The notes under the pieces were generated by a model. That model made no database searches. It saw only the letters and a list, made by a program, of their open reading frames with translations, and was not told the origin of the DNA. The position numbers were made by a program, and so were the translations under genes. This document shows positions 1 to 7,882 of a stretch of 10,713 bases of DNA, in pieces. The DNA lies in contig JAEPRB010000530.1 in assembly GCA_016758965.1 (NCBI GenBank), forward strand, positions 4,265-14,977. Reading direction: 5' to 3'. Source of the DNA: Circinella minor (lineage: Eukaryota > Mucoromycota > Mucoromycetes > Mucorales > Lichtheimiaceae). Numbering within the stretch: position 1 is the first letter of the stretch; every line of letters begins with the position of its first letter.

Positions 1-8
1 AAAAAAAA

Positions 9-23
9 GACGCCGTTGGCGTC
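9..23 (-). repeat. Putative Helentron 3'-terminal hairpin followed by T-run
   Basis: A perfect 6-bp stem, GACGCC/GGCGTC, closes a 3-nt loop. On the minus strand it is followed directly by eight T (positions 8-1). It lies downstream of the helicase-EEP frame, where Helitron-class elements carry a 3' subterminal hairpin. A second short inverted pair, TCCGG at 22-26 and CCGGA at 43-47, lies beside it. The hairpin is seen directly; its role as transposition terminator is inference. Confidence 0.5.
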
Positions 24-263
24 CGGGAAAGGCTTCTATACTCCGGATTTCGAGGGTACGTGGTCACAGACAAATATAGAATTAAAAGATTTCATCACTC
101 ACCATAAAGGAGTCATTTTTGAATATTTACGCATTGTCTTTCTATATTAATTATAATTAAAAGGATACCTTATTCCACAATCATTTCACTGTCTACCTGT
201 TTACGTGAAGCATATAAAATAATTTTTTGATATTATTAAGTATTATATTAATGAAGTACACAT
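24..263 (-). other. Helentron 3' non-coding region
   Basis: About 240 bases between the helicase-EEP stop codon and the terminal hairpin. I see no coding potential. The part next to the stop codon (about 120-260) is very AT-rich. The part next to the hairpin is GC-richer. It most likely holds the 3' UTR and the subterminal region of the Helentron. Confidence 0.5.
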
Positions 264-3200
264 TTATGAAATTCGAAAATAAAGCGGTTTGTGCGATGAA
301 GGAGATAGCGAAACATAGGTATTAGCGATTGTAACTGCTTGGGGAAAATTAGTAAAAATATCATCAATCTTAGTATTAGCAGGGGTTGTTGAGGTGACGG
401 TAGGGGAAGCAGAGGATAAGTTGTTTTCAGAAAAAAATGCCAGGAGTTGAGTGGTTCTTGATTCTTCTATGTTGAAATTTACGTTGAAATCTCCTGCAAA
501 TATAAATCCACTGTTAGGATATGTATCTATAAGTTGTTGTAAAGCTGAAATTAGGTCTTGTATTGGCGTCCGGGGTAAGGCATAGACTGTTGATATAATT
601 AAAGGACCATGATATCCAATGACTGAAATGCTAACCATTGGATGTGGCATATAACTGGTAGAGTGGTTAACATGCTCCAACAGATCGTTGCGTATGTAGA
701 AAATAGTTCCAAAAGCACGTCTATGCGATTCGCTAGTGTTGGAATCTTGTCTGGTGACCAACGTAAAACCATTAATGTTTAAGCTATCATCACTATCGGT
801 TGATAGGGTCCATGTTTCAGCTAGTAAAATAAAATTAGAAGTAAGGTATACTTCATCGCCGCGTATAAGAGCAATATGCCTGTTTAAACTTTGTACGTTA
901 TGGAATATTAATTGGAGCGCAGCTCGATTATTATGGAGAAATTGGAAACAAGGTATTAAAGCTACGGTTTGTTGTCTTGCCAACTCTTGTGCCAATCGTG
1001 TTTCGGTAATGGAGTTAATATTTGGTCTGGGGAGTCGAAACACACCTATTAAATGTAGACCTGCCGCTGTTCTGGCTCTTGAACAAGCGACATATATTAA
1101 AAACCGGGTAAGGCCTTCTGTTAAAACAATAACCACGACGTCATATGTCTGGCCTTGAGATTTATGTATTGTTATAGCTTGGGCCGGCGTCAAAGGAAAC
1201 TGTATCCTGACCACTCCTGACGGTGAATTGGGTCGGCGTTTGATTAGTTTGATTTCGTGGCTAATTGGGGTCCAATTAGTAATTCCCTCTCTCTCCAGAA
1301 GAGAACGGTGGTTTTCTCGTTTCTTTCTTCCAGTTCGTTCGTTCATAAATTCTATCCATACACGAAGAGGTCTTGTATCGTCAGGACGATCTCTATGAGT
1401 GCCAATGTCTATCCTTCGTAAATACCCCATGGCGCCATTTACCAGACCATCACTAGTGTCAATATTAGTAGTGACCATATACCTCGCATCGATTCGAAGG
1501 AACAAATCAGTACGGAGACCCATGGTGTCTGTATATGAAAGACGTTGTACTCGTCTCAAATCTGCATCTGCTTGTTGGGTGGTGACATTGCCGCTAGGTC
1601 TGTCAATCGCTGTGCAAGTGGCAGATTGTGTTGTCATGGATAACAAAATCTCCGTGTTCTTAGCATCTACATCTGCATTTTTATGAAATAAGAATATTGG
1701 ATTATTCAAATCGTTTGGTACTGAATTGAATGTCCTGGTTCTCATTAACTCTATATCTTCTGGCGTCATGGACCTATTGGACATATTGTTGAGGGCAGTT
1801 GCTAAGGCTCCATCCTCTCGTTGTCGCATGACGGTAGTAAGGCGGTAGACACGGAAAAGGTCCCACAACGACTGGCCAAATAAGGTGATATATGGGTTAT
1901 CAGTTTCTGTGGAGAAGACTGGTTGTGCCCTCACTGGTGGCAGTTGGTTGAAATCGCCTACAACAATTACAGAAAGTCCTCCAAAGGGCCGTGGGCTTCC
2001 AAATACTTGTTGCAATCGTTGATCAACAAGTCGAAAGATTTTTTGTCCCACCATTGATATTTCATCAATTATAACGACACGGAGCTCAGCAAGTGATGCA
2101 CGGATAGTATTGGCTATATCTGCAGAAAGTCCAGTATCTGGTTCAGAATATTGATCGACAGGTAAATGAAATAAAGAATGAATGGTTTGACCAAGGATGT
2201 TATATGCTGCCATTCCTGTTGGAGCACACAATAATACTGATGGTTTTTCTCTATCTCTGTTCTGGACATTTTCATCAAACGATCTTGTCAACATCTGATA
2301 TAGTGCTGATATTGCAAGACTTTTTCCGGTTCCTGCACCACCGGTTAAGAAGTAGTGAAAGGGTTCATCTGTGGTGTCAACTGTGTGTTTTACATGAAAC
2401 ACGAAATCTCGTTGTTCGGTATTTAATGATGCGATTAACGCCTCGTATTCATCGTTATCAAGACGTTCTGGGTGTACAATCATTTCTTGATAAGGTACAC
2501 GTTCGTATGCACCAGCTTCACCCATCACATCAACATATTGTTCATTTTGCATTTCATCCAGTTCATATTCATCAAGTGGATTTACTAACAATCTTTGTGG
2601 GTCTTCCTCTTCTTCAGGATCGTCATACTCTCTCTCGACATTTTCCAAGGCTTCCATCAATGTAGCATCGTCAAATGTAGTGAATTCCCGACGGTTAGCT
2701 AATATTGCTTCTTGATTTCGACGAAATGTCGTTTCGCAGTCGACTAATAACACATCAATTTCTTCATCTCGCCATGGTAAATAAAGCATCACAAGCTCTC
2801 GGTAGTAATCTAAAGGGGCTTGTGCTAGACGATAACCACGGAAACGGATTACCTTGGGTGATTTACGTTGTTTTATAAATCCATCACCATTTTGTAATTC
2901 AATAATTCCATCAGGAAGATGATCACCATTATTATTATTGTCATCGGTGTTTTCTTGGGTACTGGTATCGGCGTCACCATTATCATCAAGATCGTTATCA
3001 TCATCACTATTGCTATTGCTGTCGTCGACGCTTTCTTGGTTATTACCAGCATTGTCCTCACCATCATCATCATCATCATCATCATCAACATTGTTATCAT
3101 CATTATCGTAATTTTCATCGTCACTACTTTCACCACCACATCTACGAGCAATTGGGCGGTTCTTTGAGTAGTTGTACCATGCTACAAATGAGGCTAATGT

Positions 3201-3281
3201 TACATTGTCCATGGTAGATGGACGTTCCGAATAATGATCTAAGATGTTTCTTTGAAAGCAATCATTTGAGTCGTCATTCAT
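264..3281 (-). CDS. Helentron Pif1-like helicase fused to EEP endonuclease (C-terminal half of RepHel)
   Basis: A 1005-residue open frame. Residues 52-118 are a low-complexity Asp/Asn tract. The SF1B Pif1 helicase core follows: Walker A GGAGTGKS at 314-321, APTGMAA at 353-359, Walker B IIDE with DE at 406-407, GDFNQLPPV at 442-450, HKSQGQT from 706 and ACSRA at 732-736. The helicase would unwind DNA at the Rep nick during rolling-circle transposition. From about 787 an EEP nuclease fold begins: Asn795 (FHNVQSL), Glu822 (AETW), Asp931/Asn933 (GDFN) and Asp973 (KIDDIF). The usual SDH motif reads SSH (His997), so a catalytic Asp seems lost. The ATG at 3281 is only the first Met after a stop at 3312. 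The natural protein continues upstream in the same frame into Rep, so this is probably not a separate gene. It is identified with high confidence as a Helentron helicase; whether it is expressed is unknown. Confidence 0.9.
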   Translation of the reverse strand: MNDDSNDCFQRNILDHYSERPSTMDNVTLASFVAWYNYSKNRPIARRCGGESSDDENYDNDDNNVDDDDDDDDGEDNAGNNQESVDDSNSNSDDDNDLDDNGDADTSTQENTDDNNNNGDHLPDGIIELQNGDGFIKQRKSPKVIRFRGYRLAQAPLDYYRELVMLYLPWRDEEIDVLLVDCETTFRRNQEAILANRREFTTFDDATLMEALENVEREYDDPEEEEDPQRLLVNPLDEYELDEMQNEQYVDVMGEAGAYERVPYQEMIVHPERLDNDEYEALIASLNTEQRDFVFHVKHTVDTTDEPFHYFLTGGAGTGKSLAISALYQMLTRSFDENVQNRDREKPSVLLCAPTGMAAYNILGQTIHSLFHLPVDQYSEPDTGLSADIANTIRASLAELRVVIIDEISMVGQKIFRLVDQRLQQVFGSPRPFGGLSVIVVGDFNQLPPVRAQPVFSTETDNPYITLFGQSLWDLFRVYRLTTVMRQREDGALATALNNMSNRSMTPEDIELMRTRTFNSVPNDLNNPIFLFHKNADVDAKNTEILLSMTTQSATCTAIDRPSGNVTTQQADADLRRVQRLSYTDTMGLRTDLFLRIDARYMVTTNIDTSDGLVNGAMGYLRRIDIGTHRDRPDDTRPLRVWIEFMNERTGRKKRENHRSLLEREGITNWTPISHEIKLIKRRPNSPSGVVRIQFPLTPAQAITIHKSQGQTYDVVVIVLTEGLTRFLIYVACSRARTAAGLHLIGVFRLPRPNINSITETRLAQELARQQTVALIPCFQFLHNNRAALQLIFHNVQSLNRHIALIRGDEVYLTSNFILLAETWTLSTDSDDSLNINGFTLVTRQDSNTSESHRRAFGTIFYIRNDLLEHVNHSTSYMPHPMVSISVIGYHGPLIISTVYALPRTPIQDLISALQQLIDTYPNSGFIFAGDFNVNFNIEESRTTQLLAFFSENNLSSASPTVTSTTPANTKIDDIFTNFPQAVTIANTYVSLSPSSHKPLYFRIS
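3059..3090 (+). repeat. (CAT)n microsatellite inside the helicase frame
   Basis: Eight CAT units run at about 3062-3087, flanked by imperfect ATC/ATT triplets over roughly 2930-3110. On the minus strand these read as GAT and AAT codons and give the Asp/Asn tract near the helicase N-terminus. Triplet slippage would keep the frame open. Confidence 0.85.
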
Positions 3282-3821
3282 CCGTTGTAGTTCGGATCTG
3301 GGTTTCAGTATTTACTGTCTTTCTTGTGGTGGTGATGTTGGAATAAATGTACATGAAGATGTTGCCATTGACATTGGTAACCGGAGGAGATTGTATGCGG
3401 CTTCTTATGCCGATACTTCACTTGTGTTATATTGAGCATTTGTCAGAGCGCGTAGCATCTGACTGATGGAAGTGTTATTTTGCGAGTGCTCCTGAAATAT
3501 ACGATCGATTGTTTCGCTTAATCCCCTGTCAGCTTTATTGATGTAATCAACGATGTAAGTGCAACAGGCATATGGGTCAAGGATAAATTGAATGTCCATA
3601 TTAGCACGATGTAACTGGAGTATCTTTGTGTTGAATGGATTTATGTAGATGTCGGTAACGTCTCTTTTCAAGAAAACTTTTGGGTTGGTTAACGATGATC
3701 GAATTGCGAGCAAGTACTGGTCAATATCCACATTGTTTATAACTAAAAACTCGGGAAATGCCATATTTGGAACAGCATTATTTTGTATATCTTCCAAGTA
3801 GGAACGAATACGTGAATAACA
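3282..3821 (-). pseudogene. Helentron Rep, Y2 tyrosine-motif exon (broken by two stops)
   Basis: This exon joins the intron acceptor to the helicase. The reading starts at 3821 with residues CYSRIRSYLEDI. A conserved Rep block follows (AIRSSLTNPKVFLKR, ANMDIQFILDPYACC) and then the Y2 motif YIVDYINK, two tyrosines three residues apart followed by Lys. These tyrosines attack DNA at the transposon ends in Helitron Rep proteins. Two in-frame TAA stops break it, at 3405-3407 and 3312-3314. The first replaces what family conservation suggests was Gln in SAQEAAY. Beyond it the frame goes on as EAAYNLLRLP and TSPPQERQ into the helicase with no shift. The piece from 3797 to 3405 is open. Confidence 0.8.
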
Positions 3822-3919
3822 CTATATTAATATAATATAAAGATAAGTAGTATGTAAATGTTAGTACATGAATTTTATTAATGAATAATTACTCATGTCA
3901 TAAGTTACTCGTTATGTAC
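3822..3919 (-). other. Spliceosomal intron in Helentron Rep (phase 0, 98 nt)
   Basis: The donor is GGG|GTACAT with GT at 3919-3918. The acceptor is ATATAG with AG at 3823-3822. A perfect TACTAAC branch site lies at 3866-3860, 37 nt from the acceptor. The enclosed sequence is AT-rich with many stops. Removing it joins residues RQHKG to CYSRIR in phase 0. That moves the frame exactly from the HUH exon into the tyrosine exon and rebuilds the usual Rep spacing. The splice signals are seen directly; splicing itself is inferred. Confidence 0.8.
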
Positions 3920-4693
3920 CCCTTTGTGTTGTCTAATTTCTTCAGCTGAAAATTCTTCAGGCCCAGGCGGTCATAGAATTCGTGTTCTATCTATAGGAAA
4001 GAAAGGAATACCAAAACGATACTTCAAGTTTGGTCTGTTTTTTCGTTTGCAGGTTCGAGTATGGGAATGGAGTTGTCTTGGTAAAATTAGTTACATTTCT
4101 GGGTCATTACCATAGTCAGATGTGTTGCAAGTTATAAGTGTATCAATGAAACGAGCAATAGCATCATCATCATCAACATCAAAACGAGGGGCATTTCGTA
4201 GCCACAATAACATATGCGCATGAGGTGATCCACGTTGCTGAAATTCAATTCTGTGGTATCTGTGAACTGGCAAATATTTGCCAAATGGACCGTCAACAGC
4301 TTTCCAAGTTTTCAAAAGTTCCCTGAAGTGTTTATCAAAATAACGCACACATATAACAGGATCTGATTGAGTCAAACGTGCCTTTTCGTTATAGTGCATC
4401 TGTGCGATTTCGTCATTTGTCAACTCCTGCCCATCAACAATAGAAGCAAGAATCTTCAAAAGTTCTGGCCATTGCGTTTCGGCAGCAGAAAGAGTTACGA
4501 ACAAAGTGGGAATTCCAAATTGCCAGAACATGGATAGGATTTTCTTTTTTTCTTGACTCCAATATTCACCTGAAGACCGAATCCCTGTGAACACCTTATA
4601 TGCGGAATATTTGGAAATCAATGTATTAATTGTATTGTCATTGAGAGCGTCACCAACAGTGAAATCCTGCATATTAAAAACACCATCGGATCA
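3920..4693 (-). pseudogene. Helentron Rep, HUH nuclease exon (Helitron-like N domain, with stops)
   Basis: The open part at 4672-4091 encodes 193 residues with the Helitron-like N domain: FGIPTLFVTLSAAETQWPEL near 52-71, then RIEFQQRGSPHAHMLLWL with the metal-binding HxH at His141 and His143. Together with the Y2 motif of the next exon this is the single-strand nicking and joining active site. An in-frame TAA at 4091-4093 interrupts it. The same frame goes on with a His/Cys element (HSHTRTCKRKN) and FGIPFFPIDRTRIL. It meets a TGA at 3971-3973 and continues as EEFSAEEIRQHKG to the splice donor at 3920. A TGA at 4691-4693 separates it from the preceding piece. No frameshift was found. Confidence 0.82.
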
Positions 4694-5314
4694 TCTTTTG
4701 TGCAAGCATATTTGTACGTTACTCGATAACTGGGTCAACTGTCTTTTTCGGTCCATAAATAATAGATAATTGGCTTGTTTTACTGCACGGCGATCGCTTC
4801 GTCTGGCAAGAGACTTGGTAATCTCAACATATGAAAGCGGACGACCATTTCCATCACTTGGGCGCAAACAGGTGCCTGCATATATTTGCGGAAATGCAAG
4901 GAATTCGCTATCAGTATCCAGTAAAAGAGGCAATGGGGTTTACCCTTCACCAGGTGCAATTCTAATACCAGCATCTCCTGTCAGTAGCGTCTCCTGAACA
5001 CCAGCATTCATGAGCTCTTCATCCAGTTCTTCTTCAGAAGCATTATCACTATTGTCGTCATCCAAGGTAATTGCCTCAATATGTTCCTCTTCCTGTTGGT
5101 CTTGCTGTTCTTCGTTCGTGGTTGAGGGTACATCTTCCTCCTCATTATGTTCTTGTTCTGCTAGGTTCCCACTAGGGTTATCCAACCATGTGTTATCAAT
5201 AGATACACCAAGCTCTCGATACATTGGTGATTCCATTAGTTCTCGCAAAGCCTGCAGCACTAACTGGGGTCTGACATTACCATCAGCATAATTACGACGA
5301 TATCTCAGTCGTCA
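4691..5314 (-). pseudogene. Helentron Rep, upstream linker region (with stops)
   Basis: Two open stretches in one frame. The first, 5260-4940, has ALRELMESPMYRELGVSI typical of Helitron proteins, followed by a Glu/Gln/Asp-rich linker and ending APGEG. After a TAA at 4940-4942 the frame continues with TPLPLLLDTDSEFLAFPQI and a basic stretch (ITKSLARRSDRRAVKQANYL) to a TGA at 4691-4693. The LAFPQIYAG block is a recognised Helitron signature just before the HUH domain. At the upstream end a TGA at 5312-5314 interrupts residues QLV and RLRYRRNYADGNVRP. The segment links the DUF6570-like domain to the nuclease. I cannot assign it a separate function. Confidence 0.75.
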
Positions 5315-5860
5315 TACTAATTGGACATGTACATGATTGACATGTACCATATTTGTATTGTCGTACGTTCATGGAAGTGAGGTAACGGTATTCTGGACAC
5401 ATACTAGCATGTTCACAATAGACCCCTTACTTCTATATTGTCCATGGACTCCCATTACAGGCCAAATAGTTTGAAACAGGTGGCGAGGTGCAATTAACCT
5501 CTCTTCAAGTCTAGTAAGCTGGGACACTGACTCAGGGATTTGTGGTAATCGTAAACCATTTGCCAAACATAACTTTGGGCGTGATTTCTTGGTAAGTATG
5601 TGTTGTTTACATGTTGAACAGAATATACCAATGTTTCTATTTGGGTTAATGGCGAAGATATCATTAATCACTTCAACTTCTACATTAGCCTGAATGAACA
5701 CTTGTCTTGTTACTCGATGCACCAATTCGGCGAACCACAGACCACCACAGCATTCACATGTATGGGTTGGTGTCGTATGGATGGGAAATATGGATAAAAT
5801 AAGATAGAAATAAGGTAAGAGAATAAATAAATATAGAAATAGATAACAAAGATAAGTTCT
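5315..5860 (-). pseudogene. Helentron DUF6570-like zinc region (5'-truncated by the Gypsy insertion)
   Basis: The open frame contains CECCGGLWF and FCSTCKQH (two CxxC pairs about 43 residues apart), then ANGLRLPQIPESVSQLT and RLEERLIAPRHLF. The order matches the DUF6570 domain found near the N-terminus of many Helitron Rep proteins. A TGA at 5369-5371 interrupts after TSLP. The frame continues as TYDNTNMVHV toward the next segment. The open frame seems to begin at a TTG at 5872, but that codon lies inside the Gypsy LTR and is an artefact of the junction. The 95 bases next to the LTR (5766-5860) are pyrimidine-rich and read as a hydrophobic stretch. They may be non-coding or intronic rather than protein. 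Confidence 0.72.
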
Positions 5861-6210
5861 TGTGAGAATCAATTAGGTCTTTTATTATACGAATAAAGTA
5901 TCAAGATAAAAAGATAAAAGATAATTTTATATTATATTCTTTGGTACATAATTTCCCTATCCAACGATGATGGGTTCACTTGTTGTTTTAGTTTCAATAT
6001 ATTTGATACATGATATGTTTTATATTATATTATTATTATTGGTATATGATTATGATTGGTATATTATTGTATAATATTATTATATGTTTCATTTGGTATA
6101 ATTTGTTTGATATGATATAATAGAGAAGTAACCAATATTATTATGTTTGAGTTAGATCGGTGTGTATTATTATTATTTATTATTGATAGTAGGTAGGTAG
6201 GATTATCACA
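5861..6210 (-). repeat. 3' LTR of the Gypsy element (350 bp)
   Basis: Read on the minus strand it starts TGTGATAATC at 6210 and ends GATTCTCACA at 5861. These ends form an imperfect inverted repeat with the canonical TG...CA. The start lies next to a polypurine tract and the end abuts Helentron Rep sequence, so both borders are supported independently. The body is very AT-rich, with ATT/AAT triplets and TATA-like stretches such as TATAATATAAAA. The second LTR is outside the window, so the borders cannot be confirmed by direct repeat. Confidence 0.82.
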
Positions 6211-6222
6211 TTACCCCCTCTC
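6211..6222 (-). promoter_or_regulatory. Polypurine tract, plus-strand primer site of the retrotransposon
   Basis: The minus strand reads GAGAGGGGGTAA immediately before the LTR start TGTGAT. A purine tract directly upstream of the 3' LTR is the usual primer for second-strand cDNA synthesis in LTR retrotransposons. Position and composition both fit. Confidence 0.75.
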
Positions 6223-6263
6223 AGGTTGCTTCTTATTGTTTATGTTTATATTTATGTAATTAT

Positions 6264-6618
6264 TTATTTTTGTTTAGATCGTGTAGATCTTCGGAACGAA
6301 GTTTCCGAGTTTGAAAATTTTCTTTTGTTTGTAATAATATTTGCATTTTTTGTTTTCTTTGTGTTTGGTTCTGTGCCTAATCTTTTCCAATATTCTGATA
6401 TCGTTTTTTGTTGAGAGAACGTTTCTGCTCTCTGCCATGTATCATCCTTTTCCTCATATCCTACCCATCTTACTTTATATTCATAAATACCGGGTTCTAT
6501 TTTGCAGTGTGCAATAATTGCTTTTACTTCGTACAATTCATCACAAGGAATTATTTCGTCTTGTGAGATTAATTTTAAACGATTGGGTGGATAGTTGGAA
6601 GGTTTTAAATTGCCATTT
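6264..6618 (-). pseudogene. Pol C-terminus: integrase tail and chromodomain
   Basis: The 6536-6264 piece encodes 90 residues beginning YEVKAIIAHCKIEPGIYEYK, then VRWVGYEEKDDTWQRAETF and a C-terminal helix (QQKTISEYWKRLG). This is a chromodomain with the usual aromatic positions (Tyr, the Trp of VRWVGY, and DDTW). In chromoviruses it can bind histone marks and direct integration into heterochromatin. The reading can be followed upstream to about 6618 (NLKPSNYPPNRLKL). There a 1-nt shift separates it from the integrase frame, which ends at a TAA at 6605. A basic, Ser/Thr-rich tail follows the chromodomain. The TTG at 6536 is not a real start; this is part of Pol. Confidence 0.85.
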
Positions 6619-7882
6619 CATCTTTTAGCACATAAGAACCTCCACGTGTTTTTCTTATAACGAGATATGGGCCTTCATATTCGTTTTCTAATTTGCTACC
6701 TTTGTCTGTTACCCTAACCATGACATGGCTGTTTGGTGGAAAGTCAACTATTAAATGTTTCTTATTGAATTTTTGTGCCTGTGCATCAAGTATGGCTTTT
6801 ACACGTTCATTAATGGCAGGAAAAACAACTGTTTCCATTTTGTGTATTCTTTTCTTTAATTCATCATATGATAATGGCTCTACGCCTATTTCATTTCTAA
6901 AATCTTGGAATTGATTTATTTTTCTAGCAAATATCAATGTGTAGGGAGCTGTGTCCGTACGTTTTGATATTTTAGCATTAATGGCTAGTTGAATTCCTGG
7001 AACGAAAATGTCCCATGACTTGATTGCACCTCTAATGCTTTTTCTTAAAGCACGTACTGATGTTTGTACATATCGTTCTGCTGGATTAGATCGAGCATGA
7101 TATGGTGTACATTTATGGTGGTAAACACCTGCAGCTTCTATTAACTTTTCCATGATCGAATTGACAAATTCAGATCCCCAGTCTGTGTTAATATAACGTG
7201 GGAAGCTAAAATCTTGAAATATTTATATTAATATTTTTGCTACTGTATCAGATTGTTTATTTGGTATAGCGCAAAGAATAGTAAATTTGGTACACAAATC
7301 TATGACGACAAGTAGGTAGTTATTCCCTGAAAGTGTGGTCTTGAATGGACCAGCTAAATCTAATGCCCAGTGATCTGCAGGGAGATAAGATTGGACAGGA
7401 CGTAATGGATGATATCTATGTTTTATAATGTTATTTTTAGCACATGTGTCACAAGCATGTACAACACTTAATGCTTGGTGAAAAATACCGTTCCAGTTAA
7501 ATCCTTGGCTTCGTAAACCTTTTGTCATTGCTTCAGCGCCAAAGTGACCGAAGTTATGCTGATCTAATAATAATTTATATTGATCTTCCACTGGTGACGT
7601 GATCATGTCAATAAATGGATTATCAGCATGTAAGGAATGCATATGTATGGTATCGTTTGTATTTAAATTTTGATTTTTGTTATTATTATTATTATTTGAT
7701 TGTGGAAGTGAATGTCGCAGTTGTGTTGGAACTGGAGCATTGCCCCCTCGCAAAGATACAATGTCATTGATGTCTTCATATAGGCGGCTCAATAGGTCTG
7801 GTAGGGTATTTTGTGATCCTAGTATATGTACGATTTTCATACTGGGATAGGATAAAATAGTTTCTAGCCAGTTAATCATCAT
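6605..7882 (-). pseudogene. Ty3/Gypsy integrase (one in-frame stop)
   Basis: The N-terminal HHCC zinc motif is intact in the 7882-7223 piece: His109, His113, Cys144 and Cys147. The catalytic core follows with the first Asp in HWALDLAGPF (Asp175). The second Asp lies in INTDWGSEFVN just after an in-frame TAA at 7223-7225. The Glu lies in SNPAERYVQT within the 7153-6605 piece. The D,D,E triad that inserts cDNA is therefore conserved. The C-terminal part (SHVMVRVTDKGSKL, YEGPYLVIRK) resembles the usual SH3-like domain before the chromodomain. An Asn run lies between RNase H and the zinc motif. Only the TAA and the downstream frame slip break it. Confidence 0.88.
7680..7697 (+). repeat. (TTA)n microsatellite coding for an Asn run
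   Basis: About six ATT/TTA triplets. On the minus strand they read as AAT codons, giving six Asn between the RNase H end and the integrase zinc motif. Confidence 0.75.

Larger units (their letters stand above)
1..5860 (-). mobile_element. Helentron (Helitron2-type) rolling-circle transposon, 5' part missing
   Basis: The minus strand encodes, in order, a DUF6570-like zinc region, a Helitron-like N domain, a HUH/Y2 Rep nuclease, a Pif1-like helicase and an EEP endonuclease. Rep plus Pif1 helicase defines Helitrons. An EEP domain C-terminal to the helicase is the hallmark of the Helentron/Helitron2 branch. The 5' side is cut at 5860/5861 by a Gypsy LTR, so the first Rep exons and the 5' terminus are absent here. 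The 3' terminus is probably at the left edge, marked by a hairpin and T-run, but the exact end may lie outside the window. Because Rep is full of stops, this copy cannot make a complete RepHel protein; its helicase-EEP frame stays open. Confidence 0.85.

Noticed and set aside
1..23. Bacterial-type intrinsic terminator
   Set aside because: The hairpin plus T-run has that shape, but the intron, chromovirus and Helentron show a eukaryotic context. A Helentron 3' hairpin or chance is more likely.
2919..3167. Plus-strand open frame rich in Ile/Val and a second minus-strand Met-rich frame at 2873-3151
   Set aside because: Both are shadow readings of the GAT/AAT triplet tract in the helicase gene. 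The Pif1 motifs support only the long minus-strand frame.
5010..5291. Ser-rich plus-strand open frame
   Set aside because: It is the complement of the acidic Glu/Asp linker of Rep. The minus-strand reading matches Helitron proteins.
3312..5371. Alternative genetic code in which TGA or TAA is read through
   Set aside because: The 1005-codon helicase frame in the same element uses no in-frame TAA, TGA or TAG, which would be unlikely under a reassigned code.
5766..5872. Hydrophobic N-terminal stretch that looks like a membrane segment in front of the DUF6570-like domain
   Set aside because: Its apparent TTG start lies within the Gypsy LTR, and the stretch is translated AT-rich, pyrimidine-rich DNA at an insertion junction. 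It is not a credible protein start.
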